The position numbers and the translations under genes were made by a program. 64,000 nucleotides of DNA, from contig NZ_CP101505.1 in assembly GCF_024362345.1 (NCBI RefSeq), positions 1,509,501 through 1,573,500 of the forward strand, given 5' to 3'. Shown here piece after piece: positions 35,777 to 45,629 of this stretch (within the stretch, counting starts at the first letter, position 1; each line of letters opens with the position of its first letter). The notes below the pieces were generated by a model. The model was given only the letters and a program-made list of their open reading frames with translations, ran no database searches and was not told the DNA's origin. This DNA is from Polaribacter dokdonensis (GTDB taxonomy: Bacteria > Bacteroidota > Bacteroidia > Flavobacteriales > Flavobacteriaceae).

Positions 35777-37996
35777 ATGAAAAAATCAATCATTTTAGCA
35801 GCCCTAACTCTCTTCATAGGTTGTACAAATAATAAATCTGAAACCGCAAAAAACACTTCTACAGGAACCAAAGAAATTACACTCGAAGAAATTTGGGATG
35901 GTACTTTTTCTGCAGAAAGAATGAATGCACTTAATTCTATGAATGGTGATTTTTATTCTCTTTTAAATAGAGATGAAAATGGCAATACTTCAGTAGATAA
36001 ATATAGTTATAGTACACTTGAAAAAGTTGAAACTATTGTTAGCAGTGCTGATTTAAAAGATTTAGATGGTTTTTCTTCTTATACGTTTAATGACGATGAA
36101 ACCAAACTAATTTTAGGTACGCAATTCAAAAAAATATTTAGACGCTCTTTTAGTGGTACATTCTATGCCTATGATGTAGCTTCTAAAAAACTAAGCTTAA
36201 TTGGTAAAGACATTCAAGAGCCATTATTTTCACCTGACAATAAAAAAGTGGCTTATGCAAAAGGAAACAATATTTATATAAAAGATTTTTCGAAAAACTC
36301 TTTAATTCAAGTTACTAAAGATGGTAAAAAGAATAGTATTATTAACGGAATTACAGATTGGGTTTACGAAGAAGAATTTGGATTTGTAAGAGCTTTTGAA
36401 TGGAGTAAAAACAGCAGATATTTGGCATTTTTAAGATTTGATGAATCTGATGTACCTACTTTTTCTATGGATATTGTTGGCAAAGAATTGTACCCAGATC
36501 AGCAAGTATTTAAATATCCTAAAGCAGGAGAAAAGAATGCAGATGTTACTTTACATATGTATACGTTAACAAATAGAACTACCAAAAAAATTAGTTTAGG
36601 AGATTATGAATATATTCCTAGAATTAAATGGTCTAACAATGATGCTATTTTAATTGCTACTACTCTTAATCGTTATCAAAATAACTTAAAACTTCATAAA
36701 GTTAATGCGCTAAGAAGTTCATCAACAGTATTGTTAAACGAAACTGATAAAGCATACATAGATATTACAGACAATTTAACTTTCTTAACAGATAATTCTT
36801 TTATCTGGACAAGTGAAAGAGATGGTTTTAATCATATTTATCATTATGATTTTAATGGAAACTTAATCAATCAAATTACAAAAGGAGATTGGGAAGTAAC
36901 CAATTACTATGGTTTTAACCCAACTAAAAAAACCATTTATTATCAGTCTGTAGAAAACGGTTCTACAAATAGAGGCGTTTATTCTATTGGTTTAGATGGA
37001 CAAAACAAAAAATTACTAAGTAATAAGGTTGGACAAAATTCAGCCGCATTTAGTACCAATCTTAATTACTTTATCAATACATTTTCAACTTCAGAAATTC
37101 CACCAATTTACAGTTTATACTCTGCAGAAGGAGAAATGCTAAAAGTGGTAAAAGACAATGCTGAGTTGAAAGAGCAATTGGCAGACTATAAAATGAGTCC
37201 TAAAGAATTTTCTACCATAAATATTAATGGTAATGATTTAAATATGTGGATGATTAAACCTGTTGATTTTGATAAAAACAAAGCTTACCCAATGTTAATG
37301 TTTCAATACTCAGGTCCAGGTTCTCAACAAGTGGCTAATAGATGGAATGGAACTAATGACTATTGGCACAACATGCTTGCGCAAAAAGGGATGATTGTTG
37401 TTTGTATAGATGGTAGAGGAACAGGTTTAAAAGGTGCTGACTTTAAAAAGGTAACTCAAAAAGAATTGGGTAAATTTGAAGTAGAAGATCAAATAGCAGC
37501 AGCTAAAAAATTGGCTGAGCGTTCTTATATAGACAAAGACAATATTGGTATTTGGGGATGGTCTTTTGGAGGCTTTATGAGTACAAACGCCTTATTAAAA
37601 GGTAGTGATATTTTTTCTACTGCAATTGCTGTAGCTCCTGTTACTTCTTGGCGTTTTTACGACACTGTTTACACAGAACGTTACATGCAAACTCCACAAG
37701 AAAATGCTAGTGGTTATGATGAAAACTCACCTATTAATTACGCAGATAAATTAGAGGGTAATTACTTATTAGTTCATGGTACAGGAGATGATAATGTTCA
37801 TGTACAAAACTCAATGAGAATGATAAATGCATTAATTGAAGCCAATAAGCAATTTGATATGTTTATAGTTCCAGATAGAACTCATGGTATTTATAAAGGC
37901 GCAAATACAAGATTGAATTTATATACTAAAATGACCAATTTTGTAGAAGAACATTTAATAGAAAAATCAAACAAAACAACTGAAATAAAAGGATAA
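35777..37996 (+). CDS. Dipeptidyl peptidase IV (S9B) lipoprotein
   Basis: A 739-residue protein with a lipobox (FIGC) after a short signal. The N-terminal two thirds form the beta-propeller (EEFGFVRAFEWS carries the Glu motif that holds the substrate N-terminus). The C-terminal hydrolase has Ser in GWSFGG (about residue 596), Asp in GTGDDNVH (about 669) and His in DRTHGIY (about 701). It removes X-Pro or X-Ala dipeptides in the periplasm. Two POT peptide transporters follow, the first after two bases, so released dipeptides can be imported by the same operon. Confidence 0.95.
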   Translation: MKKSIILAALTLFIGCTNNKSETAKNTSTGTKEITLEEIWDGTFSAERMNALNSMNGDFYSLLNRDENGNTSVDKYSYSTLEKVETIVSSADLKDLDGFSSYTFNDDETKLILGTQFKKIFRRSFSGTFYAYDVASKKLSLIGKDIQEPLFSPDNKKVAYAKGNNIYIKDFSKNSLIQVTKDGKKNSIINGITDWVYEEEFGFVRAFEWSKNSRYLAFLRFDESDVPTFSMDIVGKELYPDQQVFKYPKAGEKNADVTLHMYTLTNRTTKKISLGDYEYIPRIKWSNNDAILIATTLNRYQNNLKLHKVNALRSSSTVLLNETDKAYIDITDNLTFLTDNSFIWTSERDGFNHIYHYDFNGNLINQITKGDWEVTNYYGFNPTKKTIYYQSVENGSTNRGVYSIGLDGQNKKLLSNKVGQNSAAFSTNLNYFINTFSTSEIPPIYSLYSAEGEMLKVVKDNAELKEQLADYKMSPKEFSTININGNDLNMWMIKPVDFDKNKAYPMLMFQYSGPGSQQVANRWNGTNDYWHNMLAQKGMIVVCIDGRGTGLKGADFKKVTQKELGKFEVEDQIAAAKKLAERSYIDKDNIGIWGWSFGGFMSTNALLKGSDIFSTAIAVAPVTSWRFYDTVYTERYMQTPQENASGYDENSPINYADKLEGNYLLVHGTGDDNVHVQNSMRMINALIEANKQFDMFIVPDRTHGIYKGANTRLNLYTKMTNFVEEHLIEKSNKTTEIKG

Positions 37997-37998
37997 TT

Positions 37999-39507
37999 AT
38001 GTTAGATAAAGGAGTTAGTACAGCTACAGAAGAACCACAAATGTTTGGGCATCCAAAAGGATTGTTCTATTTATTCTTTGCAGAATTATGGGAGCGTTTT
38101 AGTTTCTATGGAATGAGAGCGTTATTAACGCTTTACATGGTAAATGAAATTTTTAAAGCAATTGCAGAAAGAGATACAGCTACAGCAATTGTATATGCCT
38201 CTTATGGTTCTTTAGTATATGCATCAACTGTTATTGGAGGTCAAATTTCTGATAAAATATTAGGTATGCGTTCTTCCATTTTTCTTGGAGGTATACTAAT
38301 GGCTTTAGGACATTTTGTTTTAGCCATTGAAAACGATACTGCTTTCTTTCTAGCATTAGCTTTAATCGTGGTTGGTAATGGTTTCTTTAAACCTAATATA
38401 TCCACCTTTGTTGGCGCTCTTTATAAAGAAGGAGATGTAAGAAAAGATTCTGGTTTTACCATATTTTATATGGGTATTAATATTGGAGGTTTTGTTGCAC
38501 CATTATTGTGTGGTTGGTTAGCCTTAGAATATGGTTATCACTATGGATTTGGTTTAGCTGGTATAGGAATGATGGCTGGTTTAATTTTCTTTTGGAGTGG
38601 AATAAAAAAGAATGTTTTTGGTGATAAAGGAATGCCTCCAAGCCAAGAAATCTATGAAAAGAAAATAATCGGAGTTCCTCAAAAAACATTAATTCCAATT
38701 ATTGCATTTTTATTTGTACCAGTTATTGCTTATTTGTTAGCTTCTTGGCAACAAAATTATGTAAGTGGAATATTTAAATTTATTGGATTTGCAGTATTAG
38801 CGTATTTAGTTTACATCATGGTTAAATTAGATTCTGATGCTCGTAAAAAACTAATTATGGCTGTATTAATTACATTTTTCATGACGCTTTTCTGGGGTTT
38901 CCATGAATTGTCAGGAAGTGTAATTACGCTTTTTGCATCTAGAAATGTAGATTTAGCAGGTATTATGAGTGCAGCTCAAACCAATGCATTAAACTCAATG
39001 TTTATTATTGTATTAGCAATTCCTATTTCTTTATTATGGGGTTATTTAGCTAAAAAAGGATTAAACCCAAGAACACCTTATAAATTTGGATTAGGTTTAC
39101 TTTTTGCAGGTTTATGTTTTTACATCTTGTCTATTTCTGGTGCAAGTGCAGACGAAAATGGTTTAGTACCTTTTGTTTATTTATTAGTAATGTATTTTAT
39201 TTTATCAATTGGAGAGTTATTTATGTCTCCTGTTGGTTTATCAAAAATTACAGATTTATCACCTAAAAACATTGTAGCATTTATGATGGGGGTTTGGTTC
39301 TTATCATCAGCTTTTGCTTTTCAAATAGTAGGATTTATTGGAGAGCAATTGGCCATTGAAAGTACAGACAAAAATGTAGGTGGTTTAGAAACCTTAACTA
39401 TCTATACAGATGGTTTTCATTTAATAGCCATGTATGCTTTAGGTGCAGGTGCAATAGTCTTATTGTTCTCTCCTTTAATGAAAAAATTATTAGGTAACGT
39501 TCATTAA
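37999..39507 (+). CDS. POT family di/tripeptide:proton symporter, copy 1
   Basis: A 502-residue inner-membrane transporter with about 14 hydrophobic spans. The N-terminal signature ELWERFSFYGMRALL is the ExxERF motif of POT/PTR proteins, and GNGFFKPNIST (about residues 127-137) and SPVGLSKITDLSPK (about 410) are family motifs. It imports di- and tripeptides with protons. The start is 2 bases after the dipeptidyl peptidase stop, giving a clear functional pair. A second, related copy follows downstream. Confidence 0.95.
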   Translation: MLDKGVSTATEEPQMFGHPKGLFYLFFAELWERFSFYGMRALLTLYMVNEIFKAIAERDTATAIVYASYGSLVYASTVIGGQISDKILGMRSSIFLGGILMALGHFVLAIENDTAFFLALALIVVGNGFFKPNISTFVGALYKEGDVRKDSGFTIFYMGINIGGFVAPLLCGWLALEYGYHYGFGLAGIGMMAGLIFFWSGIKKNVFGDKGMPPSQEIYEKKIIGVPQKTLIPIIAFLFVPVIAYLLASWQQNYVSGIFKFIGFAVLAYLVYIMVKLDSDARKKLIMAVLITFFMTLFWGFHELSGSVITLFASRNVDLAGIMSAAQTNALNSMFIIVLAIPISLLWGYLAKKGLNPRTPYKFGLGLLFAGLCFYILSISGASADENGLVPFVYLLVMYFILSIGELFMSPVGLSKITDLSPKNIVAFMMGVWFLSSAFAFQIVGFIGEQLAIESTDKNVGGLETLTIYTDGFHLIAMYALGAGAIVLLFSPLMKKLLGNVH

Positions 39508-39527
39508 TCAAAAAATATCATTCAAGC

Positions 39528-39556
39528 CTCATAAACTAAAATTTATGAGATTTTTT
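39528..39556 (+). terminator. Terminator between the two POT transporter genes
   Basis: CTCATAAA (39528-39535) pairs with TTTATGAG (39542-39549), then six T residues (39551-39556). It ends 20 bases before the next start, so it may act as a partial terminator that lowers expression of the second transporter. Confidence 0.7.
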
Positions 39557-39576
39557 GTTTTCTAAAACTACCATTT

Positions 39577-41139
39577 ATGAATACTGCATCAACCAAAGAA
39601 TTCAGTTTACTAAATCATAAACCAGCATTGTTTGTGCTATTTTTCACAGAAATGTGGGAACGTTTTTCCTATTATGGAATGCGTGCCATTTTTGTATTAT
39701 TTCTTACAGATTCTTTTGCTGATGGTGGTTGGGAATGGTCTAGAGAAAGAGCTTTAGGTCTATTAGCCATCTATACAAGTTCTGTATATATAACACCTTT
39801 AATTGGTGGTATTATTGCAGATAAACTATTGGGTTATCAAAAAGCAGTTGCTCTTGGTGCTTTGGTAATGACAATAGGTCATGCATCTATGGCTTTAGAA
39901 ACAGAAACAACACTTTACTTAGGTATTGCCTTTCTAATTATTGGAAATGGTTTATTTAAACCCAATGTTACTTCTATGGTAAGTGGTTTGTATGACCAAT
40001 ATCCAGAACGTAAAGATGGTGCTTTTACCATTTTTTATATGGGCGTAAATGCTGGTGGATTTCTAGGTGTACTTTTATGTGGTTTCTTAGCAAATAATTT
40101 AAGTTATTCTTGGGGATTTGGTTTAGCAGGTATTTTCATGTTTTTAGGAACTTTACAATTTTGGTTTGGCAGAACCATTTTTGGAAATGTAGGTACAGCA
40201 CCTTCTAAAAAAGTAGATTTAGCAGATGAAGTAGCAACTACAAATCAAAATCTTGTAGACTCTACAAATGAGGAAGCAACAAAAAGAAAAATACAAAATG
40301 ATAGATATATTGTTGTTGGTTTGTTGGCTTTTTTCACCGTATTTTTTTGGTGGGCTTTTGAGCAAGCTAGTGGTTCTATGAATATTTTTGCAAGAGATTA
40401 TACTCAGAGAGCTTTAACTGGTGATGCAGCCTTAACATTTAAAATTATTGATGTACTCGTTTCTACAGTTCCACTTTTAATAATATCTTGGGTATTATTA
40501 AAACTTTTTGGGCAAACCTTTAAACAAATATCTCTTTCTAATATTGTTTTAGGAATCAGTTTTTTAAGCATTTGGGGATTTGTAATCTGGAAATTATCTA
40601 TCATCTTTTCATCAGAATCTACAGAAATAGAAGCTTCTTGGTTTTTAATTCTTAATTCCCTATTCATAATTTTCTTAGCTCCTTTATTTTCTAAATGGTG
40701 GGAAAGCAAATTTAATCCTTCAGCTGCAGTAAAATTTGGGATAGGTATGATTTTACTAGGTATTGGATTTGGAGCTTTGGCATATGGTTCTAGTGATATT
40801 CCTCAAGGAGCAAAAACAGCATCTGTTAGCTTAATTTGGTTAGTATTGGCTTACTTATTTCATACTATGGGTGAATTATGCATTTCTCCTGTAGGTTTAT
40901 CTTATGTTTCTAAATTAGTCCCTGCTAAAAAGATAGGAATGATGTTTGGTATATGGTATTTGGTAAATGCTGTTGGTAACTTTTTAGCTGCAAAAACAGG
41001 TAGTTATATAGACCCAATTGTAGAAAAATATTCCATGTCTTATTTCTTTCTTATTTTTACAATAATTCCTGCTGTTGTTGGTTTAATATTTTTAGTACTA
41101 AACCCATTGATTAAAAGATTGATGCATGGAATTCGATAA
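39577..41139 (+). CDS. POT family di/tripeptide:proton symporter, copy 2
   Basis: A 520-residue paralogue of the upstream transporter. It has the same ERFSYYGMRAIF and GNGLFKPNVTSM motifs, a charged central cytoplasmic loop (about residues 205-235), and the GELCISPVGLSYVSKLVP segment. Tandem POT copies behind a dipeptidyl peptidase indicate reliance on peptides, typical of marine flavobacteria. Divergence between the two copies suggests different peptide preference, but the sequence alone does not tell which. Confidence 0.94.
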   Translation: MNTASTKEFSLLNHKPALFVLFFTEMWERFSYYGMRAIFVLFLTDSFADGGWEWSRERALGLLAIYTSSVYITPLIGGIIADKLLGYQKAVALGALVMTIGHASMALETETTLYLGIAFLIIGNGLFKPNVTSMVSGLYDQYPERKDGAFTIFYMGVNAGGFLGVLLCGFLANNLSYSWGFGLAGIFMFLGTLQFWFGRTIFGNVGTAPSKKVDLADEVATTNQNLVDSTNEEATKRKIQNDRYIVVGLLAFFTVFFWWAFEQASGSMNIFARDYTQRALTGDAALTFKIIDVLVSTVPLLIISWVLLKLFGQTFKQISLSNIVLGISFLSIWGFVIWKLSIIFSSESTEIEASWFLILNSLFIIFLAPLFSKWWESKFNPSAAVKFGIGMILLGIGFGALAYGSSDIPQGAKTASVSLIWLVLAYLFHTMGELCISPVGLSYVSKLVPAKKIGMMFGIWYLVNAVGNFLAAKTGSYIDPIVEKYSMSYFFLIFTIIPAVVGLIFLVLNPLIKRLMHGIR

Positions 41140-41175
41140 TGAAAATTTTGGCACATCATTTGTAACTTAATAATT

Positions 41176-41700
41176 ATGAAAAAATTACTTGTTTTTATAG
41201 CCTTTGTAGCAATCAGTTTTACAGCAAATGCTCAAGAAGAAATTATTTGGTTGTCTTTTGAAAAGGCTATCGAATTAAATAAAGAAAACCCAAAACCTAT
41301 ATTAATAGATGTATATACAGATTGGTGTGGTTATTGCAAAAAAATGGATAAAGAAACCTATGCAAATCCAACAATTGCAGACTATATAAATAAAAATTTC
41401 TATGCCATAAAATTAGATGGAGAAGGTAAAGAAGATATTACTTATAAAGGACATACTTTTAAATATAGAAAACAAGGTAAAAGTGGTTTTCATGAATTAT
41501 CAGCAGCTTTACTAGAAGGTCAATTATCATATCCTTCAACCATATTCATGACAGAGAAAGAACAAATGCTTCAAAAGATTCCTGGGTATTTAAGCTTAGA
41601 AAGGTTTGAGAAAATTTTAGCTTATTTCAACACAGAAGCCTATAAAGACCAAGAATGGGCAGATTTTGAAAAGGATTTTAAAAGTAATTTAAAACGTTAA
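41176..41700 (+). CDS. Exported thioredoxin-fold protein (CGYC)
   Basis: A 174-residue protein with a signal peptide (cleavage after ANAQ, about residue 20) and a thioredoxin-fold motif DWCGYCKKMDKETY (about residues 49-62). Such DUF255/DsbD-gamma like proteins act as periplasmic thiol-disulfide reductases. The cis-Pro loop is in LSYPSTIFM. The stop codon overlaps the stop of the convergent comEC gene within a shared TTAA. The precise partner is not known. Confidence 0.87.
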   Translation: MKKLLVFIAFVAISFTANAQEEIIWLSFEKAIELNKENPKPILIDVYTDWCGYCKKMDKETYANPTIADYINKNFYAIKLDGEGKEDITYKGHTFKYRKQGKSGFHELSAALLEGQLSYPSTIFMTEKEQMLQKIPGYLSLERFEKILAYFNTEAYKDQEWADFEKDFKSNLKR

Positions 41701-43718
41701 TTTTTTAATATAAACGCTCCGTTTATAGAAGTATCATAAAATGGAATATTTAATTTCTCTGAAGTAGCTTTCCACCTTTTTACATAACTTTTATAATTAG
41801 AACCATCTGCAATAATTTGCTTAGGTGATAACTCTTTTATGAGACGCTCCAAGTTAATTTTAGGCGATTGTTTTAGAAGAATAATTTGATTTTTAAAATC
41901 GCCTATTCTATAAACTCCTAAAGAATCTACCACTAAAACATTCTGATTTCTAAATGTAAAAATATAAGGGATGTTTTCTACTGTATTTACTTTCACATTT
42001 TGATTTACCTGATAAGCTGTAATTGCATTTAATTGATTAATAAATGTTGAATCCAAATCATGATGAATACTTAAAGAAGCACCTCTTCTTTCACCAATAA
42101 TTGTATTTCTAGATTTATGAAATACAATAAACTCATCCTTATTTCTCTTTTGATGTTCTTCATATAAAACAAAACCTTGTAGGACAATAATAGAAATAAG
42201 TAAATAAATCAATCTTCTCGGTTTTCTATTTAGGAAAAAATATATCCAAAAAATTATTACTAAATAGATAATAAACATCATTGATAATGACAATGAAATC
42301 TCTGTAAATAAAAAATCTTCTTGTTTAGCAATCCAACTCACAAAATTATTCATCAAAGAAATTATCTTGCCATAGAATTTTGCTAGAACTTGAGGCAGGC
42401 TGTTTGATAGAGCTAATGTTATAATTAAAATTCCGCCAATTAAAATGAAACCTAAAACAGGCACAATAATTAAGTTTGATAAAATAAAAAGCCCTGGAAA
42501 TTGATGAAAATAATACAAACTTAAAGGCAAAACACCTACTTGTGCAGCTAATGAAACTGTAGTTAACTGCCAAAATTTATCTATTATCATATATCTAGGT
42601 TTCCATAATTTATAAATTTTTGGTTGTAAAATCACAATACCAAAAACAGCTAAATAGCTCATTTGAAAACCTACATCAAAAAGAAATAATGGCTTAAAAA
42701 CTAACAGAAAAAATAGTGAAGAGATTAATGAAAACAGCACAATATTTTTTCGATTAAAAAACAACCCTATTGCCAAAAATGTAAACATTGTTACTGCTCT
42801 AATAACGCTTGCAGATAACCCAGCTATAAAAGCAAATACCCAAAGAAAAATTACAATCAAAACTGTTTTTATAATTTTTCCATTTCTAATTTGCTCTAAA
42901 GGCTTTAGTAAAAATGAAAGAATTAATAAAATAATACCTACATGTAAACCAGAAACTGCCAAAATATGAATGGCACCTGCATTTGCATAATCTTCCAATA
43001 AATCCTTAGAAATATTTACTCTTTTACCCAACAACAAAGCATTAATTACAGCCAAATCATTAGCTTTAAAATTGTATTTTTTTAATGCCTTTTCTACTTT
43101 ATTTCTAAATCGATCTGAGTACCCTATTAAAGTGTTTTGTGAGCTTTGATGAATTAGATAATCTTGTTCTTTTAAATAAATCTGTTCTTGTATTCTTTGT
43201 TTTTCTAGATATGTTTTATAGTTAAATTGATATGGATTTAATGATTTAGAAATTGATTGAATTTCTAGTTTTGACACTAAAACAGCATCAACATTTAAGA
43301 TTTTAGTATAATCGCTATTTGAGATATTCAGTAGTATTTTTCCTCTTGTTTTAGTAGAATCAACCTGAATGACCTCAGCTTCAAATTTCTTGTAATACCT
43401 GTTTGGTTTTAGAACTTTTGATATTTTTAAGAAGGTTAATTGATGAGCTTCAATATGATTACTGTAATGATTATCATAATTCAAATCATTATTAATATAG
43501 ACAGATGAAACCCCTATGAAATAGAAAAGAAAAAAACTTATGAGCGTGTTCAGTACCCTATGCTTTATCAGTAAAAAAAGCAAAAGCGTTAAGAACAATA
43601 ATCCAATTTTTAGAAAACCAAACTGCCAAACTTTAAAATAAAATTGACAAAGGATTCCTAAAATTACGAGCATAGCAAAATGCAAGGGTAAATAGGCAAG
43701 TACCTTTTTCATAGCCAA
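41697..43718 (-). CDS. comEC: ComEC/Rec2 family DNA uptake channel without a metallo-beta-lactamase domain
   Basis: A 673-residue membrane protein with a DUF4131 type N-terminus, about ten hydrophobic spans and the competence core signature ILAVSGLHVGIIL (about residues 252-264). In many bacteria ComEC ends with a metallo-beta-lactamase domain with an HxHxDH motif. Here the C-terminal 150 or so residues have no such motif, though a degenerate beta-rich region remains. It would form the inner-membrane channel for transforming DNA. Whether this strain is competent is not shown. Confidence 0.92.
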   Translation of the reverse strand: MAMKKVLAYLPLHFAMLVILGILCQFYFKVWQFGFLKIGLLFLTLLLFLLIKHRVLNTLISFFLFYFIGVSSVYINNDLNYDNHYSNHIEAHQLTFLKISKVLKPNRYYKKFEAEVIQVDSTKTRGKILLNISNSDYTKILNVDAVLVSKLEIQSISKSLNPYQFNYKTYLEKQRIQEQIYLKEQDYLIHQSSQNTLIGYSDRFRNKVEKALKKYNFKANDLAVINALLLGKRVNISKDLLEDYANAGAIHILAVSGLHVGIILLILSFLLKPLEQIRNGKIIKTVLIVIFLWVFAFIAGLSASVIRAVTMFTFLAIGLFFNRKNIVLFSLISSLFFLLVFKPLFLFDVGFQMSYLAVFGIVILQPKIYKLWKPRYMIIDKFWQLTTVSLAAQVGVLPLSLYYFHQFPGLFILSNLIIVPVLGFILIGGILIITLALSNSLPQVLAKFYGKIISLMNNFVSWIAKQEDFLFTEISLSLSMMFIIYLVIIFWIYFFLNRKPRRLIYLLISIIVLQGFVLYEEHQKRNKDEFIVFHKSRNTIIGERRGASLSIHHDLDSTFINQLNAITAYQVNQNVKVNTVENIPYIFTFRNQNVLVVDSLGVYRIGDFKNQIILLKQSPKINLERLIKELSPKQIIADGSNYKSYVKRWKATSEKLNIPFYDTSINGAFILKN

Positions 43719-43747
43719 TGAAAGATACTAATTTTTAATAAAATGTA

Positions 43748-44227
43748 TTAAAGTACTCTGTTGATTTTCACGAAGGCTTTTCTCCAGTACTTTTGAGATA
43801 AAGAAGAAATAATTACACCTTTTGAAGTAGTGGAATGTATAAAACGAATTTGACCATTTTTGGCGGAGACAATTAAACCTACATGATTAATGTTTGCGTA
43901 TCTTTTTCTTGTCTTAAAAAATATTAAATCGCCTTTCTTTGCCTTCTTTAAAGACACCTTCTTTCCAGTTTTGGCCATATTTTTGGAAACACGAGGTAAT
44001 TTTATTTTTTCTTTCCCAAAGGCTACAAATACAATTCCTGAGCAATCCATACCTTTTCTTGTAGTTCCTCCATATTTGTATTTTACACCTTTATATTTTA
44101 AAGCATTGGCTACTATTTTCTCAGCTTTATTTCTTTTAAATTTTGCTGCAGATGATATCTTTCTAGAAGATGAACAACTACTTAAAATTAGTAGAAACAA
44201 TAAAGAAAAAGTCAGCTTTTTAATCAA
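43748..44227 (-). CDS. NlpC/P60 (C40) peptidoglycan peptidase lipoprotein
   Basis: A 159-residue lipoprotein (lipobox ILSSC near residue 18). The catalytic Cys is in MDCSGIVFVAFG (about residue 62), the KKGDLIFF segment follows, and the His is in NINHVGLIV (about 115). These enzymes cleave the D-Glu to diamino acid bond of the peptidoglycan stem. Its start overlaps the lpxB stop by four bases (ATGA), placing it in an envelope biogenesis operon with lpxB and surE. Confidence 0.93.
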   Translation of the reverse strand: MIKKLTFSLLFLLILSSCSSSRKISSAAKFKRNKAEKIVANALKYKGVKYKYGGTTRKGMDCSGIVFVAFGKEKIKLPRVSKNMAKTGKKVSLKKAKKGDLIFFKTRKRYANINHVGLIVSAKNGQIRFIHSTTSKGVIISSLSQKYWRKAFVKINRVL

Positions 44228-45342
44228 GATTTGGCTTTTATGTTTTCTACAATTAGTTTGGCTGTTTTGGCTGATGCTCCTTTACCTCCTAATTCCTGTT
44301 CTAAATCAAAATAATCTAAGAACATTTTTTCTCGATGATTTTCATCTAAAATTTTAGTTAGCTCTTTCTTTAGGTTAGATTTTGTTAAATCGTTCTGAAT
44401 TAATTCTTTTACAACCTCTCTATCCATTATTAAATTTACTAGAGAAATATATTTTAAAGTAATAATTCTTTTTGCTATTTGATAAGAGATAAAACCACCT
44501 TTATAACAAACTACTTGTGGCACTTTAAACAAAGCAGTTTCTAGAGTTGCTGTACCTGAAGCTACTAAAGCTGCATATGAAATACTAAGCAAATCATAAG
44601 TTTTATTGTCTATAAAACTAACTTCTCTATTTCCTATAATGTTTTTATAAAATGTAAAATCTTGACTAGGAGCACCTGCAATAACAAAATTATATTCCTT
44701 GAAATCATCTACTAAAGAAAGCATTACATTTAGTTTCTTAGTAATTTCTTGCTTTCTACTTCCTGGTAAAAGCGCAATAATTGGCTTATCACCTAAATTA
44801 TGCTCTTTTCTAAATTCGGCTTCACTTACTTGTTCTCTACCTGCAATTGCATCAATTAAAGGATGCCCAACAAAGGTAACTTCATAATCGAACTTTTTGT
44901 AAAAATCCTTTTCAAAAGGTAGTATCACAAACATTTGGTCTACATCTCTTTTAATACCTTTTACTCTTGTTGCTCTGCTTGCCCAAACTTGTGGAGAAAT
45001 GTAATAATTGGTTAAGAAACCTTTTTTCTTAGCCCATTTTGCGATTCTTAAATTAAAACCAGAGTTGTCTATAAATACAATTACATCTGGTTGAAATTCT
45101 TCGATATCTTTTTTACAAAATTCAATGAATACTAAAACTTTATTTAGGTTTTTTAAAACTTCGAAAAAACCCATAAAAGCTCTTTCTTTATAATGACTTA
45201 CTAAATAGCCACCCACACTTTGCATTAAATCTCCTCCCCAGAAACGAATATCTGCTTCTGAATCTTCTTTGTAAATGGCCTTCATTAAATTCGAACCATG
45301 TAAATCTCCTGAAGCTTCTCCAGCAATAATGTAATATTTCAT
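44224..45342 (-). CDS. lpxB: Lipid-A-disaccharide synthase
   Basis: A 372-residue family GT19 glycosyltransferase that joins UDP-diacylglucosamine and lipid X in lipid A synthesis. Signatures are IIAGEASGDLHGSNLM at the N-terminus, FIDNSGFNLRIA (about residues 91-102), and LPGSRKQEI (about 190-198). The start at 45342 (MKYYIIAG) overlaps the upstream stop as TAATG. A frame open to 45387 adds a poor extension and overlaps the upstream gene, so it is rejected. It acts on the cytoplasmic face of the inner membrane. Confidence 0.96.
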   Translation of the reverse strand: MKYYIIAGEASGDLHGSNLMKAIYKEDSEADIRFWGGDLMQSVGGYLVSHYKERAFMGFFEVLKNLNKVLVFIEFCKKDIEEFQPDVIVFIDNSGFNLRIAKWAKKKGFLTNYYISPQVWASRATRVKGIKRDVDQMFVILPFEKDFYKKFDYEVTFVGHPLIDAIAGREQVSEAEFRKEHNLGDKPIIALLPGSRKQEITKKLNVMLSLVDDFKEYNFVIAGAPSQDFTFYKNIIGNREVSFIDNKTYDLLSISYAALVASGTATLETALFKVPQVVCYKGGFISYQIAKRIITLKYISLVNLIMDREVVKELIQNDLTKSNLKKELTKILDENHREKMFLDYFDLEQELGGKGASAKTAKLIVENIKAKS

Positions 45343-45629
45343 TAAATAAACTTTAGAATTAGGGTAAATAATGCAATTAAAATACAAGTTAATAAAACAC
45401 CTTTTGCTCTATTATCTTGATTTTTTTTGATGTAAATAAAAAACACAAAAAGATTAGGTATAGCTCCTATAGATAAAATTTTACCATACAAATCTCCTTC
45501 TTCTATAAGCTTTAAAGTTTCTGAAAAACCCAAGTTAGAAAAATACTCTATGTACAAATAACAACCAGCTAAAGTAGCAGCCAAAGCCACTAAAACACCA
45601 ATTAAGATTTCCTTTTTTACAGTTCCCAA
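45342..45629 (-). CDS. Small membrane protein between surE and lpxB, function unknown
   Basis: A 95-residue protein with three hydrophobic segments (about residues 8-28, 50-67 and 76-94) and a short charged loop with YIKKNQDNRAKG between the last two. I do not recognise a named family. Its start lies 13 bases inside the surE coding end and its stop overlaps the lpxB start, so it is firmly inside the operon. A role in the membrane related to lipid A or nucleotide handling is only a guess from position. Confidence 0.75.
   Translation of the reverse strand: MGTVKKEILIGVLVALAATLAGCYLYIEYFSNLGFSETLKLIEEGDLYGKILSIGAIPNLFVFFIYIKKNQDNRAKGVLLTCILIALFTLILKFI

Noticed and set aside
43890..44357. 155-codon plus-strand ORF opposite the NlpC and lpxB genes
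   Set aside because: It lies antisense to two well-identified genes, has no recognisable domain and looks like a shadow frame.
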